A DNA stretch of 64,000 bases from CAZAPG01 sp964486935 (GCA_964486935.1 CAZAPG010000010.1:1-64000); one strand, 5' to 3'. Shown: positions 15,216 through 24,235, counted from the stretch's first letter. A program made the numbers and translations. Notes: generated by a model not told the origin, from the letters alone.

Positions 15216-17174
15216 TTATTGGGAACCATACCGGGCCTTTAGGTCGGCGTGAGCGCCTCGCATTTCCATAGCCTGGCCATAATACATAACCCCTACCTGG
15301 CCGGCAGACATGCGGGGCAAAGAATACCTGTGAAGCCCCGATAACCAGGGGGCCAAAAAGCCAAATTCGTAAGTGACGCCAACGTATAGCCCCTCCAGGT
15401 GGCTTACGCCGCAATGCCCCTCGTACGGGGCCGGAATTTTAGCCACCAGCCGATACTCGCTTTTCGGCTCCTCAATATACCAATCAAGCGCTTCAGGCCC
15501 CTGGCAATTCACCAAAATAACCCCGCTTTTGTCTCCACCCAGCAGGGGGGCTTTGAGTATCTCTTGAATGATAAGTTGCTCGGTGGCGTCAACGGGCGTG
15601 GGGGTGGGCGAAGGTAAAGGTGGTTGGGTTGGGGTAAAGGTTGGCTCGATAGCAGCGATTGGGGTGGGTATTGGGGGCGTTGGGGTAAAAGTAGGGACAA
15701 TTGTTGGCGTGGGGCTAGGTAAGGGCGGGGCGGCCACAACGGCCACGCCATCTAACGGGGCGTTGACCTGCAACCACATCGCCGCAATCCAGCCCTGCAC
15801 GCCGTTTGGCGCAACCACCTGGAGCCAATCATTTTTACTGTTGCGCCCCGTTATGCGTAAGGGGTCTCCATTTTTGGCCTGGCCGAGGATGTCGTAATTA
15901 CCGCCGGGGCCGGCCCACAAATTGGTCACATCCGCATTGACAACCGCATCGGGCAGGGATGTTGGGGTGTAACCTGCCGTTGGAGCCGGGGTAAAGGTTG
16001 GCGGGAGGGGGCTGGACGTAGCCGTGGGGGTGGGCGTGGCAGTGGCGGCCTGAGCGACGGCGGTCTCCTGGGCATATAATGTGGCGGCAATTTCGGCGGC
16101 CCGCGTCTCTTCATTGGTCAAGGCCGGCGGCTCGGCTGTAACCTCGGCCTGGCTCCCCAATTGACCGTAAATAACTGCCGCCAGCACAATGGCCAATAGC
16201 CCCACAGCCGCCACCGGCCAGCCCCAACGAAAGCGGCGTTGACCCGTCCTGCCAGCCGCAGCTGTGGCGGCTGGGGCCGGAGCCTGCTCCGTGGAAGTTG
16301 GTATGGCTACAGCCGTTTGGCCGGGCATGTCCGCATTGAGCATTTCAGCAGGCAGTTGGTCAACGGCTTGCTGGAAGGCCGCTACCATGCTGGCCATCGT
16401 CTGGTAGCGGTCGGCGGGGTCTTTGGCCAGCGCCTTCAGGATGACCTGCTCGACGCCTTCGGGCAAGGCGGGCCTGACAGCGCGGGGCGAAGGCAGTGGT
16501 TCGCTGATATGTTTTAACACAATGGCAAAAGGGGTGTCGGCATTGTAGGGCACCTGGCCGGTTACTAGCTCATAAACAACCACGCCCATGGCGTAAATGT
16601 CGGCCCGGTGGTCAACCTGAAGCGAACGCCCCTGTTCCGGGGCCATATAATGGGGCGTGCCCAGAAATCCGCCGGCGGTCAGGCCCAGCGTGTTTTCCAT
16701 CATTTTGGCAATGCCAAAATCGGTCAGGTAGTAATTGCCCTGGGCGTCAACCAGAATGTTGGAAGGCTTGAAATCGCGGTGGATGATACCCAGCCGGTGG
16801 GCATACGCCAGCGCCGAGCCAACCTGGGTGACAATGCGCCGGGTTTCACCCAGCGACAGGGAACCGGCCTTTAACCGGTCGCTCAGCGTGCCGGTTTCTA
16901 TCAGGCGCATGGCCAGAAAAAAGTAACCTTCCTGGTGACCATACTCGTACACCGGCAAAATGTGGGCGTGCTCCAGTTTGGCAATGACTCTGGCTTCCTG
17001 CTGAAAGCGCTGGACAAAGGTGGCATCGTGGGCGCGCGTATCGGCGATAACTTTCAGGGCCACGAAACGGTCCATAGCTGGCTGGTAGGCCTTGAAAACC
17101 GTGGCCATCCCACCCAGGCCAATCTGTTGAATCAGGCGAAATCCGCCCAGGGTTTGACCGACGAGCGTTGGCAT
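15216..17174 (-). CDS. Receptor Ser/Thr protein kinase with extracellular SH3 domain (paralogue 1)
   Basis: Protein of about 652 residues. The cytoplasmic kinase domain (about 10-270) has the Gly loop IGLGGMATVFKAYQP, Lys in FVALKVI, catalytic IIHRDFKPSN and DFG in LTDFGIAKMM. A Pro/Ala linker and one transmembrane helix (about 325-345) lead to Thr/Pro-rich spacers and a bacterial SH3 domain (about 430-490; NLWAGPGGNYDILGQ, GVQGWIAAMWLQV). The last 110 residues form a small unrecognised extracellular domain. ATG 17174 was chosen because it lies one base after the stop of the upstream paralogue. It probably arose by tandem duplication with the upstream kinase, from which it differs in the extracellular part. 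Confidence 0.9.
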   Translation of the reverse strand: MPTLVGQTLGGFRLIQQIGLGGMATVFKAYQPAMDRFVALKVIADTRAHDATFVQRFQQEARVIAKLEHAHILPVYEYGHQEGYFFLAMRLIETGTLSDRLKAGSLSLGETRRIVTQVGSALAYAHRLGIIHRDFKPSNILVDAQGNYYLTDFGIAKMMENTLGLTAGGFLGTPHYMAPEQGRSLQVDHRADIYAMGVVVYELVTGQVPYNADTPFAIVLKHISEPLPSPRAVRPALPEGVEQVILKALAKDPADRYQTMASMVAAFQQAVDQLPAEMLNADMPGQTAVAIPTSTEQAPAPAATAAAGRTGQRRFRWGWPVAAVGLLAIVLAAVIYGQLGSQAEVTAEPPALTNEETRAAEIAATLYAQETAVAQAATATPTPTATSSPLPPTFTPAPTAGYTPTSLPDAVVNADVTNLWAGPGGNYDILGQAKNGDPLRITGRNSKNDWLQVVAPNGVQGWIAAMWLQVNAPLDGVAVVAAPPLPSPTPTIVPTFTPTPPIPTPIAAIEPTFTPTQPPLPSPTPTPVDATEQLIIQEILKAPLLGGDKSGVILVNCQGPEALDWYIEEPKSEYRLVAKIPAPYEGHCGVSHLEGLYVGVTYEFGFLAPWLSGLHRYSLPRMSAGQVGVMYYGQAMEMRGAHADLKARYGSQ

Positions 17175-17175
17175 G

Positions 17176-19602
17176 TTACCTGCTCCACGACATGCGTTCT
17201 TCACCAATCCGGTTAAAATCCACTTCGCCCCAACTTGGGTCAAGCGGCAGCCACTGCCAGGCGTTGCTGCCGTCGCTGTTCATCAGCCAGATGGCCCAGC
17301 CGCCATCCCGGTTGGATAAAAAGGCAATGGTCCGGCCATCGGGCGAAAACGTGCCCCAGGCGTCGGCGCTGGGCTGGTGGGTAAGCTGTTGCGACTCGCC
17401 GCCCTGTAAACCTACAGCGTAAATGTCCCAATCGCCGTTGTTGTTAAACATATACAGCAGTTGTTTATCATTAACCGCGGTGGGCAGATGCTCTACATGG
17501 TCGGTTAGTTGGCGTAAATCGCTGCCATCCTGGCGCGTTGACCAGATGCCGCACGCCCCCGCGCCTTGCGGGTCCCAGGTGGAACAACTGCGAAAATAAA
17601 GGCGATTATCCGGCCCCCACAACGGGAAAAGGCCATGCGCGTCTGAGGCCAGCCCGCCGTTGACCAGCAGCCGGTTATCGCCCAGGTCGCAGTCCATTTC
17701 GTCCAGGCGTTGAATATAAATTTGGGGATTCACGATATCCACGCCCAGACCGTCAAAGGCAATCAGCCGGTCATCCGGCGACCAGATGGGCCGGCCGCTT
17801 TCGGCGGTGGTTTGCAAACAGGTGACCGCCGCAGCCTGAAAGCCGTCGCCGGTCATGCGGGCAATGGCGTCGATACCGCCGCCGGTGGCGTTGACCAGCA
17901 GCCATTTGCCATCGTGGCTCAAGGCCGGTTGGCGGGCGTCGCCAATGCTGGCGTACAGTTGTGAGGGCGTGGTTGGACCAACCTCAACCACGTAGGTTTT
18001 AGATTGCGTGTGCTGGCGCAGCGAGAAGGCTAATTTGCCTTGCAGCGCCGGGGCGGCTGTTGGCGGCACGCCAGTGGCCGTGGGAACCGGGGTGGCGAGC
18101 GAAGCCGGCCTGGGCGTAGATGTTGCCGGCAGGCTGGGGGTGGCCGTCGGCGGAAGAGTCACCAGAGGCACCTGGTCTAACAGGATGTTGACGCGCAACC
18201 GCAAAATGGATATCCAGCCGCGCCCGCCATCCGGCTTGACCACCTCCAGCCAATCGCCGCCGGTGTTGCGCCCGGTCACCTGCAACAATTCATTGGGTTG
18301 AGCCTGGGCGATGATGTCATATTCAGCGCCCGGCCCGGCCCGCACCTCTGACCCTTGGCCGCCAACAACGGCATCGGGCACCGCGGGGATTGGGGTGGGG
18401 GTTGGCGTTGGCGTTGGCGGCGGGGTGGCGGTTGGAGAGAGCGTATCGGTTGGCGCCGGGGTGGGCGTAAACGTGGGCGTAAAAGCCCGGGCCTGCGAGG
18501 TTTGCCCGGCGAAAAGTGTGGCAGCTACCCGGGTTGCCAGCAAAAAACTCTCTTGAGGGCTGGTTGGGGTAACAACGCCGTCCGGCTGGGGGACCCACCT
18601 CCAACCTAGCCAGATTATGGCGGCTGCCCCTACGACCAGCGCCAACCCGGCGACGGGCATCCACCAGGGGAATTGCTTTCGCCGGGGCGGGACCGCGGTT
18701 GGGGTGGCGACGCTCATCACGGTGGGCGCGTTTTCATCGGGTGGTGGGGCTGAAGCGATGGTCAAATCCTCATCGGCGCTCAGCCCCTGGACAGCCTGCT
18801 CAAAGGCTGTTACCAGGTTGGCCATGCTTTGGAAACGGTCTTGAGGATTTTTAGCCAGGGCCTTTAAAATAACTCGCTCGACAGCCTCCGGCAGGTCAGG
18901 CTTGAGGGCGCGCGGCAGGGGCAACGGTTCGCTGACATGCTTTAAGACGATAGCAAAGGGCGTGTCGGCATCAAAGGGAACCTGGCCGGTGACCATCTGG
19001 TAAATCACCACGCCCATGGCGTAGATATCAGCCCGGTGGTCTACTTTGGCCGACTGTCCCTGTTCCGGGGCCATGTAGTGCGGCGTGCCCAACACGCTGG
19101 AGCCGGTCAGTTGCAGCGTGCCCTCGACCATCCGGGCGATGCCAAAATCGGATAGATAATGGTCTCCCTGATGATCAATGAGCACGTTCGAGGGCTTAAA
19201 ATCGCGGTGGACAACCCCCCGCTGGTGGGCGTATTCCAGGGCGGAACCGATTTGCGTCACAAAACGCTGAATTTCAGCGAATGAGAGCGGGCCTTGTTTT
19301 AATCGTTGGGTCAGGGTGCCGCCCTCGATGAAGCGCATCACCAGGTAAAGATAACCGTCATCTTCGCCGTGGTCATAAACCGGCAAAATGTAGGTGTGTT
19401 CTAACTTGGCAATAACTTTGGCTTCTTGCTGAAAGCGCTGCACAAATGTGGGGTCTTGCGCCAGGTGGGTTGAAATGACCTTGAAAGCAACGTAGCGGTC
19501 CATCGAGGGTTGGTAGGCCTTAAACACGGTGGCCATGCCCCCCAACCCGATTTGCTGAGTAATACGATAACCACCCAGAGTTTGGCCAATGAGGTTAGGC
19601 AT
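17176..19602 (-). CDS. Receptor Ser/Thr protein kinase with SH3 and TolB-like propeller (paralogue 2)
   Basis: Protein of about 808 residues. The kinase domain (about 1-270) has IGLGGMATVFKAYQP, VVHRDFKPSN and LSDFGIARMV, and APE in HYMAPEQ. A transmembrane helix (about 317-337) is followed by Thr/Pro-rich spacer, an SH3 domain (about 430-490; EVRAGPGAEYDIIAQ) and a C-terminal beta-propeller of WD40/TolB-like repeats (about 550-800), for example ARQPALSHDGKWLLV, GRPIWSPDDRLIAF and DAWGTFSPDGRTIAFLSN. It should sense ligands or cell-wall fragments outside and phosphorylate targets inside. ATG 19602 has no strong ribosome site. The leader is long and contains two hairpins. Confidence 0.9.
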   Translation of the reverse strand: MPNLIGQTLGGYRITQQIGLGGMATVFKAYQPSMDRYVAFKVISTHLAQDPTFVQRFQQEAKVIAKLEHTYILPVYDHGEDDGYLYLVMRFIEGGTLTQRLKQGPLSFAEIQRFVTQIGSALEYAHQRGVVHRDFKPSNVLIDHQGDHYLSDFGIARMVEGTLQLTGSSVLGTPHYMAPEQGQSAKVDHRADIYAMGVVIYQMVTGQVPFDADTPFAIVLKHVSEPLPLPRALKPDLPEAVERVILKALAKNPQDRFQSMANLVTAFEQAVQGLSADEDLTIASAPPPDENAPTVMSVATPTAVPPRRKQFPWWMPVAGLALVVGAAAIIWLGWRWVPQPDGVVTPTSPQESFLLATRVAATLFAGQTSQARAFTPTFTPTPAPTDTLSPTATPPPTPTPTPTPIPAVPDAVVGGQGSEVRAGPGAEYDIIAQAQPNELLQVTGRNTGGDWLEVVKPDGGRGWISILRLRVNILLDQVPLVTLPPTATPSLPATSTPRPASLATPVPTATGVPPTAAPALQGKLAFSLRQHTQSKTYVVEVGPTTPSQLYASIGDARQPALSHDGKWLLVNATGGGIDAIARMTGDGFQAAAVTCLQTTAESGRPIWSPDDRLIAFDGLGVDIVNPQIYIQRLDEMDCDLGDNRLLVNGGLASDAHGLFPLWGPDNRLYFRSCSTWDPQGAGACGIWSTRQDGSDLRQLTDHVEHLPTAVNDKQLLYMFNNNGDWDIYAVGLQGGESQQLTHQPSADAWGTFSPDGRTIAFLSNRDGGWAIWLMNSDGSNAWQWLPLDPSWGEVDFNRIGEERMSWSR

Positions 19603-19764
19603 AGTAAGCAAATGCTGCCGCAGCTAAAATGCAACGAATGTATCTACTTAAGCGACATCTTGCCTTTAGGCAAGAAAATTAAACACATACACGCCAGACT
19701 CAATTCCGAATCTGGCCTACAAGGGGTAGAAGGTGCATAGACTGAGTGCTCTTTGGGTGGATAC

Positions 19765-19794
19765 AATATAACTTTTCTACCCTGGTGTCCGCAA
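19765..19794 (-). promoter_or_regulatory. Candidate promoter of the tandem kinase operon
   Basis: On the minus strand TTGCGG (19794-19789) and TATATT (19770-19765) are 18 bases apart. Transcription would start near 19757 and give a leader of about 155 bases. Confidence 0.45.
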
Positions 19795-19987
19795 ATCTAT
19801 TCTTTTTTTCGAGTTTGTTTAAGGAGTAAAGTATTTGATGGGGAAGAATGGTGAAGGGTGGAGGAAGAGCCATACTGGCAAACGTTATCTAAAATGTAAC
19901 ACATTTTTTTGAGGAAATCAATTTGCAGTTACCAAAAATAGGGCGACTGCAACATCCGACTTCCCGGAAGTTGGGAACGAAAATCTG

Positions 19988-20073
19988 GAACGCAGAGAAC
20001 ACGGAGCAGGCGCAGAGCTACACAGAGTTATCTTAATATTTTCCATGTGTCCCGCTGTGAAGCTGTGTGTAAC
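19988..20073. repeat. CACAGAG imperfect palindromic repeat, copy 1
   Basis: The left arm has CGCAGAGAACACGGAG and CTACACAGAG; the right arm, after an AT-rich spacer, has complementary CTGTGAAGCTGTGTG. The organisation is the same as in the copies near 22313-22402 and 51782-51876. Confidence 0.6.
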
Positions 20074-20080
20074 TTTATTT

Positions 20081-20515
20081 TCAGAGCAAGCGCAAGCGAA
20101 AGTGGTAGCCGCTAATATTCATCCGCTGCCGAAAGTAAAAGCGGTGCGCGCCATAGCGCTCCACGCCGGAGTCCAGTTCAAACTGCTCGCAATTTTGGCT
20201 TTTGGCGTAGTCAATCAGCCAGCTAAACAGGGTTGCGCCGTAACCCGTGGAACGTTCTTGAGCATCAGTTACCAGGTCGTCTAAATAGAGAAATCGACCC
20301 CGCGACAGCATTTCATTAATTCTAAAACCGGCTACGGCTTTAACCTGGTCGTTATCTTCCAGATAAGCCAGTTGAAAGCCATCGCGCGCCATCTGGCGTT
20401 TGACTCGCTCTAAAAATTCCTGGCTGCCGGTCAGGTGCGGCCTGAGTTGAACCATTACCGGGTAGCAGCGCTCGATTTGGGTGTCGGTTTGGGCCAGTTG
20501 AATTTGCACAGTCAT
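20081..20515 (-). CDS. GNAT family N-acetyltransferase
   Basis: Protein of 144 residues with a GNAT fold. The central strand FLYLDDLVTDAQERSTGYG leads to the acetyl-CoA pyrophosphate loop (R-S-T-G-Y-G, a variant of R/QxxGxG/A), then ATLFSWLIDYAKSQNC and the late FELDSGVERYGAHRFYFRQRM, typical of alpha4-beta7. It transfers an acetyl group to an unknown amine. The ATG overlaps the methyltransferase stop codon by four bases (ATGA), so they are coupled; both follow prs in one leftward operon. Confidence 0.88.
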   Translation of the reverse strand: MTVQIQLAQTDTQIERCYPVMVQLRPHLTGSQEFLERVKRQMARDGFQLAYLEDNDQVKAVAGFRINEMLSRGRFLYLDDLVTDAQERSTGYGATLFSWLIDYAKSQNCEQFELDSGVERYGAHRFYFRQRMNISGYHFRLRLL

Positions 20516-21276
20516 GCCGGTTTTTCTCCCACTGCAATCAGCGAGGTGCCAAAAGGCAGGTTAATGTAGCGAATTAGCGCGGCTTCAACTTTGCCGACCA
20601 GCGTTAGCGCCGCGTTGACCGGCGGCGAGGCCGGCTCCATTTCAACCTGGTATTCCTCTTTGTCAACGTGGTGCGAGGCCAGGTTGACTTTTTTATTGGC
20701 AGAGCGCCGGAGCAGCAGCAGGGTCGCCGCCAGCGGAAAGATAAAAAAATTGTTGTAGCTAATCCGGCTGACTTTAAAGCCGGCCTGCCTTAATTTTTGG
20801 CGCAGCTCTCTGGCGGTGTAGCGGCGCACGTGGGCGTTGAGGTCGTCGTTGTGAGTCCACAGCCACATAAAGGCCGGCACGGTAATGATGATGTGCCCGC
20901 CCGGTTTGAGGATGCGGTAGCTATCTCTCAGAATTGCCACATCATCCTGGTTGTGCTCGATGACATCCAGGGCGGTAACGGCGTCGAAGGTGGCCGGGTT
21001 AAACGGCATTGGGCGGGTGGCGTCAAACTGCTCCACATCGTAGCCCCGCTCGCGGGCCTTTTTTACGGGGCGCGGGTCAATTTCCAGCCCTTTGACCTGG
21101 CCGTACTCGCTGAGATGGTGAATCATATTGCCCGCGCCGCAGCCGACATCCAGCAGGCGAATATCTGGCCCGTCGGGCAACAGCGGGCGCATCACCGCGT
21201 TAAGGGCGCGGGTGCGGCTGGCAAACCACCAGTGGTTGTCTTCGGGAATTTTGTCGATGGTCTGATTCCTACTCAT
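20512..21276 (-). CDS. Class I SAM-dependent methyltransferase
   Basis: Protein of 254 residues. The Rossmann-type methyltransferase domain (about 35-150) shows motif I IRLLDVGCGAGNMI, the acidic residue in VKGLEIDP, DATRPMPF and FDAVTALDVIEH, then RILKPGGHIIITVPA. The C-terminal part (about 150-250), with one hydrophobic helix (FFIFPLAATLLLL), resembles methyltransferases acting on lipid or glycan intermediates, but the substrate is unknown. The ATG overlaps the 3' end of prs by eight bases and has AGGAG upstream. It is in an operon with prs and the GNAT gene. Confidence 0.9.
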   Translation of the reverse strand: MSRNQTIDKIPEDNHWWFASRTRALNAVMRPLLPDGPDIRLLDVGCGAGNMIHHLSEYGQVKGLEIDPRPVKKARERGYDVEQFDATRPMPFNPATFDAVTALDVIEHNQDDVAILRDSYRILKPGGHIIITVPAFMWLWTHNDDLNAHVRRYTARELRQKLRQAGFKVSRISYNNFFIFPLAATLLLLRRSANKKVNLASHHVDKEEYQVEMEPASPPVNAALTLVGKVEAALIRYINLPFGTSLIAVGEKPA

Positions 21277-22246
21277 TAAATAATTCTCCTACGGAAATAC
21301 CCAGGTGAATGCGGCGAATCACTTCGGCCAGCAGGGGGGCTACCGAGAGGACGGTCAGCTTGCCAAATTTTTTACCCGATGGTATGTCGACAGTGTTGGT
21401 GACGACTACTTCTTTTACCGGGGCTTCTTGCAGCCGCTGCACCGCCGGGCCGGAAAAAACCGCATGGGTAACGCAGGCGTAGATATCTTGAGCGCCTTCT
21501 TGCTTGAGAAAGTTCATAGCCTCGACCATGGTGCCGGCGGTGTCTATTTCGTCGTCAAAAATAACGCAGTTTCTGCCTTTGATATCGCCAATGATGTTGA
21601 GCACTTCGGCTTTGCTGCCATCCTGTTTCTGGATGCGACGCTTTTCAATAACGGCCAGTGGATAGTCGAGCGCCTGGGCAAAGTTGCGAGAGCGTTTGGT
21701 GGCGCCAATATCGCCGGCTACGACTACGCCATTGGGAATCTTTTTCTCGCGAATGTAGTCGCTGAGTACATAAAAAGCGGTTAGTTCGTCAACCTGAATG
21801 TTGAAGAAGCCCTGAATTTGGCCGGCGTGCAGGTCAACCGTTAAAAAGCGGTCGGCCCCGGCCACAATAATCAAATCGGCCACCAGGCGAGCGGTAATGG
21901 GTACGCGGGGCTGGTCTTTTTTATCGGTGCGGCCATAGCCGTAGTAAGGTACTACGGCGGTGATGCGCCCGGCCGAGTCTCGTTTGGCCGTGTCAATCAT
22001 AATCAGCAGTTCCATCAGGTTGTCGTTAACGGTTAACATTTCGCCCTTGCGGTTGCAAGAAGCGGCAATGGGCTGAATGATAAAAACATCTTTGCCGCGC
22101 ACGCTGGTTTTCAGGCGGCAAAAGATATTTTGGTTGGAAAATTTGAATACATCGACCGGGCAAAGCGGCACGGCCAGCGCCGCGCTAATTTCCTCGGCCA
22201 GCTCAGGGTTTCCATTTCCACTAAAGAGCGCAATTTCGCCATACAT
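21269..22246 (-). CDS. prs: Ribose-phosphate pyrophosphokinase
   Basis: Protein of 325 residues that makes PRPP from ribose 5-phosphate and ATP for nucleotide, His and Trp synthesis. It has FSGNGNPELAEEIS at the start, the regulatory-loop region VVPYYGYGRTDKKDQPR, the Mg-binding DLHAGQIQGFF, the catalytic-loop area VVAGDIGATKRSRNFA (canonical proteins have VSPDxGG) and the PRPP-binding loop VIFDDEIDTAGTM. Several signature positions differ from E. coli Prs, so it may be a divergent class. ATG 22246 follows AAGGAG; TTG 22249 is also possible. Confidence 0.93.
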   Translation of the reverse strand: MYGEIALFSGNGNPELAEEISAALAVPLCPVDVFKFSNQNIFCRLKTSVRGKDVFIIQPIAASCNRKGEMLTVNDNLMELLIMIDTAKRDSAGRITAVVPYYGYGRTDKKDQPRVPITARLVADLIIVAGADRFLTVDLHAGQIQGFFNIQVDELTAFYVLSDYIREKKIPNGVVVAGDIGATKRSRNFAQALDYPLAVIEKRRIQKQDGSKAEVLNIIGDIKGRNCVIFDDEIDTAGTMVEAMNFLKQEGAQDIYACVTHAVFSGPAVQRLQEAPVKEVVVTNTVDIPSGKKFGKLTVLSVAPLLAEVIRRIHLGISVGELFNE

Positions 22247-22312
22247 CAATTTGATCTCCTTGGTAGAAAGATAAAAATAAACGTATTATCTCAATTATTT
22301 GGGGTAAGGTAG

Positions 22313-22402
22313 AGAAGCGCCAGGAATACGCCGAGATACACAGAGTATATATCTCAATTTTTTTCGTGAATCTCTGTGTTGCCTCTGTGTCACTCTGTGT
22401 AC
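22313..22402. repeat. CACAGAG imperfect palindromic repeat, copy 2
   Basis: The left arm contains CGCCGAGATACACAGAG. After an AT-rich spacer of about 20 bases the right arm reads GAATCTCTGTGTTGCCTCTGTG and CACTCTGTG. It fills most of the gap between the prs start and the next stop codon. Confidence 0.65.
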
Positions 22403-22441
22403 CTGACCGGTTACGAATTTATATTTGACAAACGGGATGTT

Positions 22442-22831
22442 TTAACCGAGCGCCGTGCCAATGGCTCTAAGGGTTAGACCCATCATAAAAAAACCGGCAA
22501 AGCCCCAAATCAGCGAGGCTCGCCGGTCGGTTTCGCCGCGGGTGTATAGCCATAATCCGGGCAGAAAAATGACGCTCAGGCTGCCATACAAAAAATGTAC
22601 GCCCTGCCCCGGAAAGTTGCCAAATCCGCCGATGCCAATCAGTAAAGTGATGCCCAGCACGGCCATCGTTATCATCATTATCTCGCCAATGATAATAGCG
22701 CCAATGAGGTTGCCATCCAGGCCCCGGCCTCTGGCGTAGTTGATCAGGCTTAAAATACCCAGCAGGGCCATAAACAGCGGCGCGGCATTGCCAATCCTGT
22801 CGTGCAGCCAGAGCATGGTTGCCAGGTTCAT
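22442..22831 (-). CDS. Small four-helix membrane protein of unknown function
   Basis: Protein of 129 residues with four predicted transmembrane helices (about 13-33, 45-68, 78-97 and 106-126), short loops and Arg-rich cytoplasmic turns (NYARGRG, TRGETDRRA). Helix 2 to 3 contains GIGGFGNFPGQGVHFLYG. The start codon follows directly on the stop codon of the PLP-enzyme gene, so the two are translationally coupled. I do not recognise the family. The pattern resembles small cytochrome-like or heme-exporter-like bundle proteins, but no clear ligand residues stand out. Confidence 0.7.
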   Translation of the reverse strand: MNLATMLWLHDRIGNAAPLFMALLGILSLINYARGRGLDGNLIGAIIIGEIMMITMAVLGITLLIGIGGFGNFPGQGVHFLYGSLSVIFLPGLWLYTRGETDRRASLIWGFAGFFMMGLTLRAIGTALG

Positions 22832-24103
22832 TTACATCTCCTTTAAGGCAGTGAGCAGGCGGTCAACCTCTTGCCGGGTATTATAATGAGCCAGCCCTAC
22901 TCTGACCATTCCCCCGGAATTTTCTAACCCCAGCCGGGTGGTAACGTTGGGGGCCAGATAGTTGCCATCCCACACAAAAATGCCCTGTTCGCCCAGATAA
23001 GCGGCAATTTGGGCCGGCGAGTAGCCTTCTCTGGTAAAGGCCACAGTCGGGCAGCGCTGGTCAAAATGCTCTGGATTGGTGATGCCGTAAATGCGCAGGC
23101 CGGGGATGGTTTCCAGTTCTTGCAGCAGATAATTGAACAGGGGGCGTTCATAGGCTCTGATGGCATGCAGCGCCTGCTTGAACTCTTTGCGCCGGCCCTC
23201 GTATTGGGTCAACTGGCCGGCAAATTGCCCGCCATATTCCCGGCCCAGCGCCGCCAGATAATCAAGCGCGCCTACCACGCCGGCTACGCCTTCCTGGTTA
23301 ATGGTTCCCCACTCAAATTTAATGGGTAGCTCGTGGGCTACGGGGCGGCACTGGTAGGCGTATAGCTGCTCCAGCAGCTCTTGCCGGCCCCACAAAATGC
23401 CGACATGCGGGCCAAAAAATTTATAGGCCGAGCAGACCAAAAAATCGCAGCCCAGGCTTTGTACGTCGATGGGGCCGTGAGGGGCGTAATGCACGGCATC
23501 GACCCACAGCCAGGCCCCCACATTGCGGGCCAGGGCCGCAATGCGAGCAATGGGGTTGATGGTGCCTACCGCATTAGAGGCGTAGCCTACGGCAATCAGT
23601 TTGGTTTTGGCAGATAGCAGCGAGGCCAACTGGTCGAGATCAAGCCGGCAATCCTCTACGTCAAAATCGGCCCATTTTATATTGACGCCCTGCTCTTCCA
23701 GGGCCAGCCAGGGGGCCACGTTGGCGTCGTGGTCTAGCCAGGTAACAACAATTTCGTCGCCGGGCCGTAGCGCGCGGGCAATTGAGCGGCTGAGGTTGTA
23801 GGTGTGGGTGGTCATATTTTGGCCAAAGGCGATTTCGTTGGGGGAAGCGGCGTTCAAAAAATCGGCCATGGCTACGTGAGCGTCGCGCATCAACTGGTCG
23901 TTGCGGCGGCTGGTGGCAAAGCGCCCGCCTTTGTTGGCGTTGGTTTTTATGAGGTAGCCGGTTATGGCGTCAAGCACCGGCTGGGGAACCTGCGTTCCGC
24001 CGGGGCCGTCGAAGTAGACGTAAGGGCGGCCTTGCTCGTCGGTTTCTTGCAGGGCCGGAAATTTGGCTCGCAGCGGAGAGAGGTCAATATTCTGTTCGGT
24101 CAT
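22832..24103 (-). CDS. Cysteine desulfurase-like PLP-dependent aminotransferase (class V), active-site Cys absent
   Basis: Fold-type I PLP enzyme of 423 residues. The PLP Lys lies in CSAYKFFGPHVGILWG, preceded by WVDAVHYAPH (the Asp/His pair that positions the ring), and the substrate-loop region YVYFDGPGGTQVP is near the N-terminus. The C-terminal segment GMVRVGLAHYNTRQEVD replaces the RxGxHC motif of SufS/CsdA, so the persulfide-forming Cys is missing. This matches the VC1184-like branch of cysteine desulfurase-like proteins. Its real reaction is unknown, and annotation as a desulfurase would probably be wrong. AGGAG lies upstream of the ATG. Confidence 0.85.
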   Translation of the reverse strand: MTEQNIDLSPLRAKFPALQETDEQGRPYVYFDGPGGTQVPQPVLDAITGYLIKTNANKGGRFATSRRNDQLMRDAHVAMADFLNAASPNEIAFGQNMTTHTYNLSRSIARALRPGDEIVVTWLDHDANVAPWLALEEQGVNIKWADFDVEDCRLDLDQLASLLSAKTKLIAVGYASNAVGTINPIARIAALARNVGAWLWVDAVHYAPHGPIDVQSLGCDFLVCSAYKFFGPHVGILWGRQELLEQLYAYQCRPVAHELPIKFEWGTINQEGVAGVVGALDYLAALGREYGGQFAGQLTQYEGRRKEFKQALHAIRAYERPLFNYLLQELETIPGLRIYGITNPEHFDQRCPTVAFTREGYSPAQIAAYLGEQGIFVWDGNYLAPNVTTRLGLENSGGMVRVGLAHYNTRQEVDRLLTALKEM

Positions 24104-24169
24104 TCAGTGTGTCTCCTGCGCAATATGTGATGGAGTAGGGAGTCTAGAGCAGAAGCGCTGAAATTGCAA

Positions 24170-24193
24170 AAACCTGCACAGTTGCGCAGGTTT
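24170..24193 (-). terminator. Intrinsic terminator after the glucokinase gene
   Basis: AAACCTGC/GCAGGTTT stem with an 8-base loop. The minus-strand reading ends in TTTTTGC, about 45 bases beyond the glucokinase stop. Confidence 0.78.
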
Positions 24194-24235
24194 CTGGATT
24201 AAGATTTAGCGGCCCAAAAGTATCTTAAATTGGGC

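Larger units (their letters stand above)
19603..20080. other. 478-base spacer with kinase promoter, hairpins and a CACAGAG repeat
   Basis: No credible gene. Read leftward, it holds a candidate promoter (19765-19794) and a leader with two hairpins: GCCAGA/TCTGGC (19693-19716) and CTTGCC-TTTA-GGCAAG (19659-19674). Near the acetyltransferase end is one copy of an imperfect palindromic CACAGAG repeat (about 19988-20073). ACTTCC-C-GGAAGT lies near 19959. Confidence 0.55.

Noticed and set aside
22832..24103. Annotation as SufS/cysteine desulfurase
   Set aside because: The persulfide-forming Cys of the RxGxHC motif is absent, so only the PLP-enzyme family is supported.
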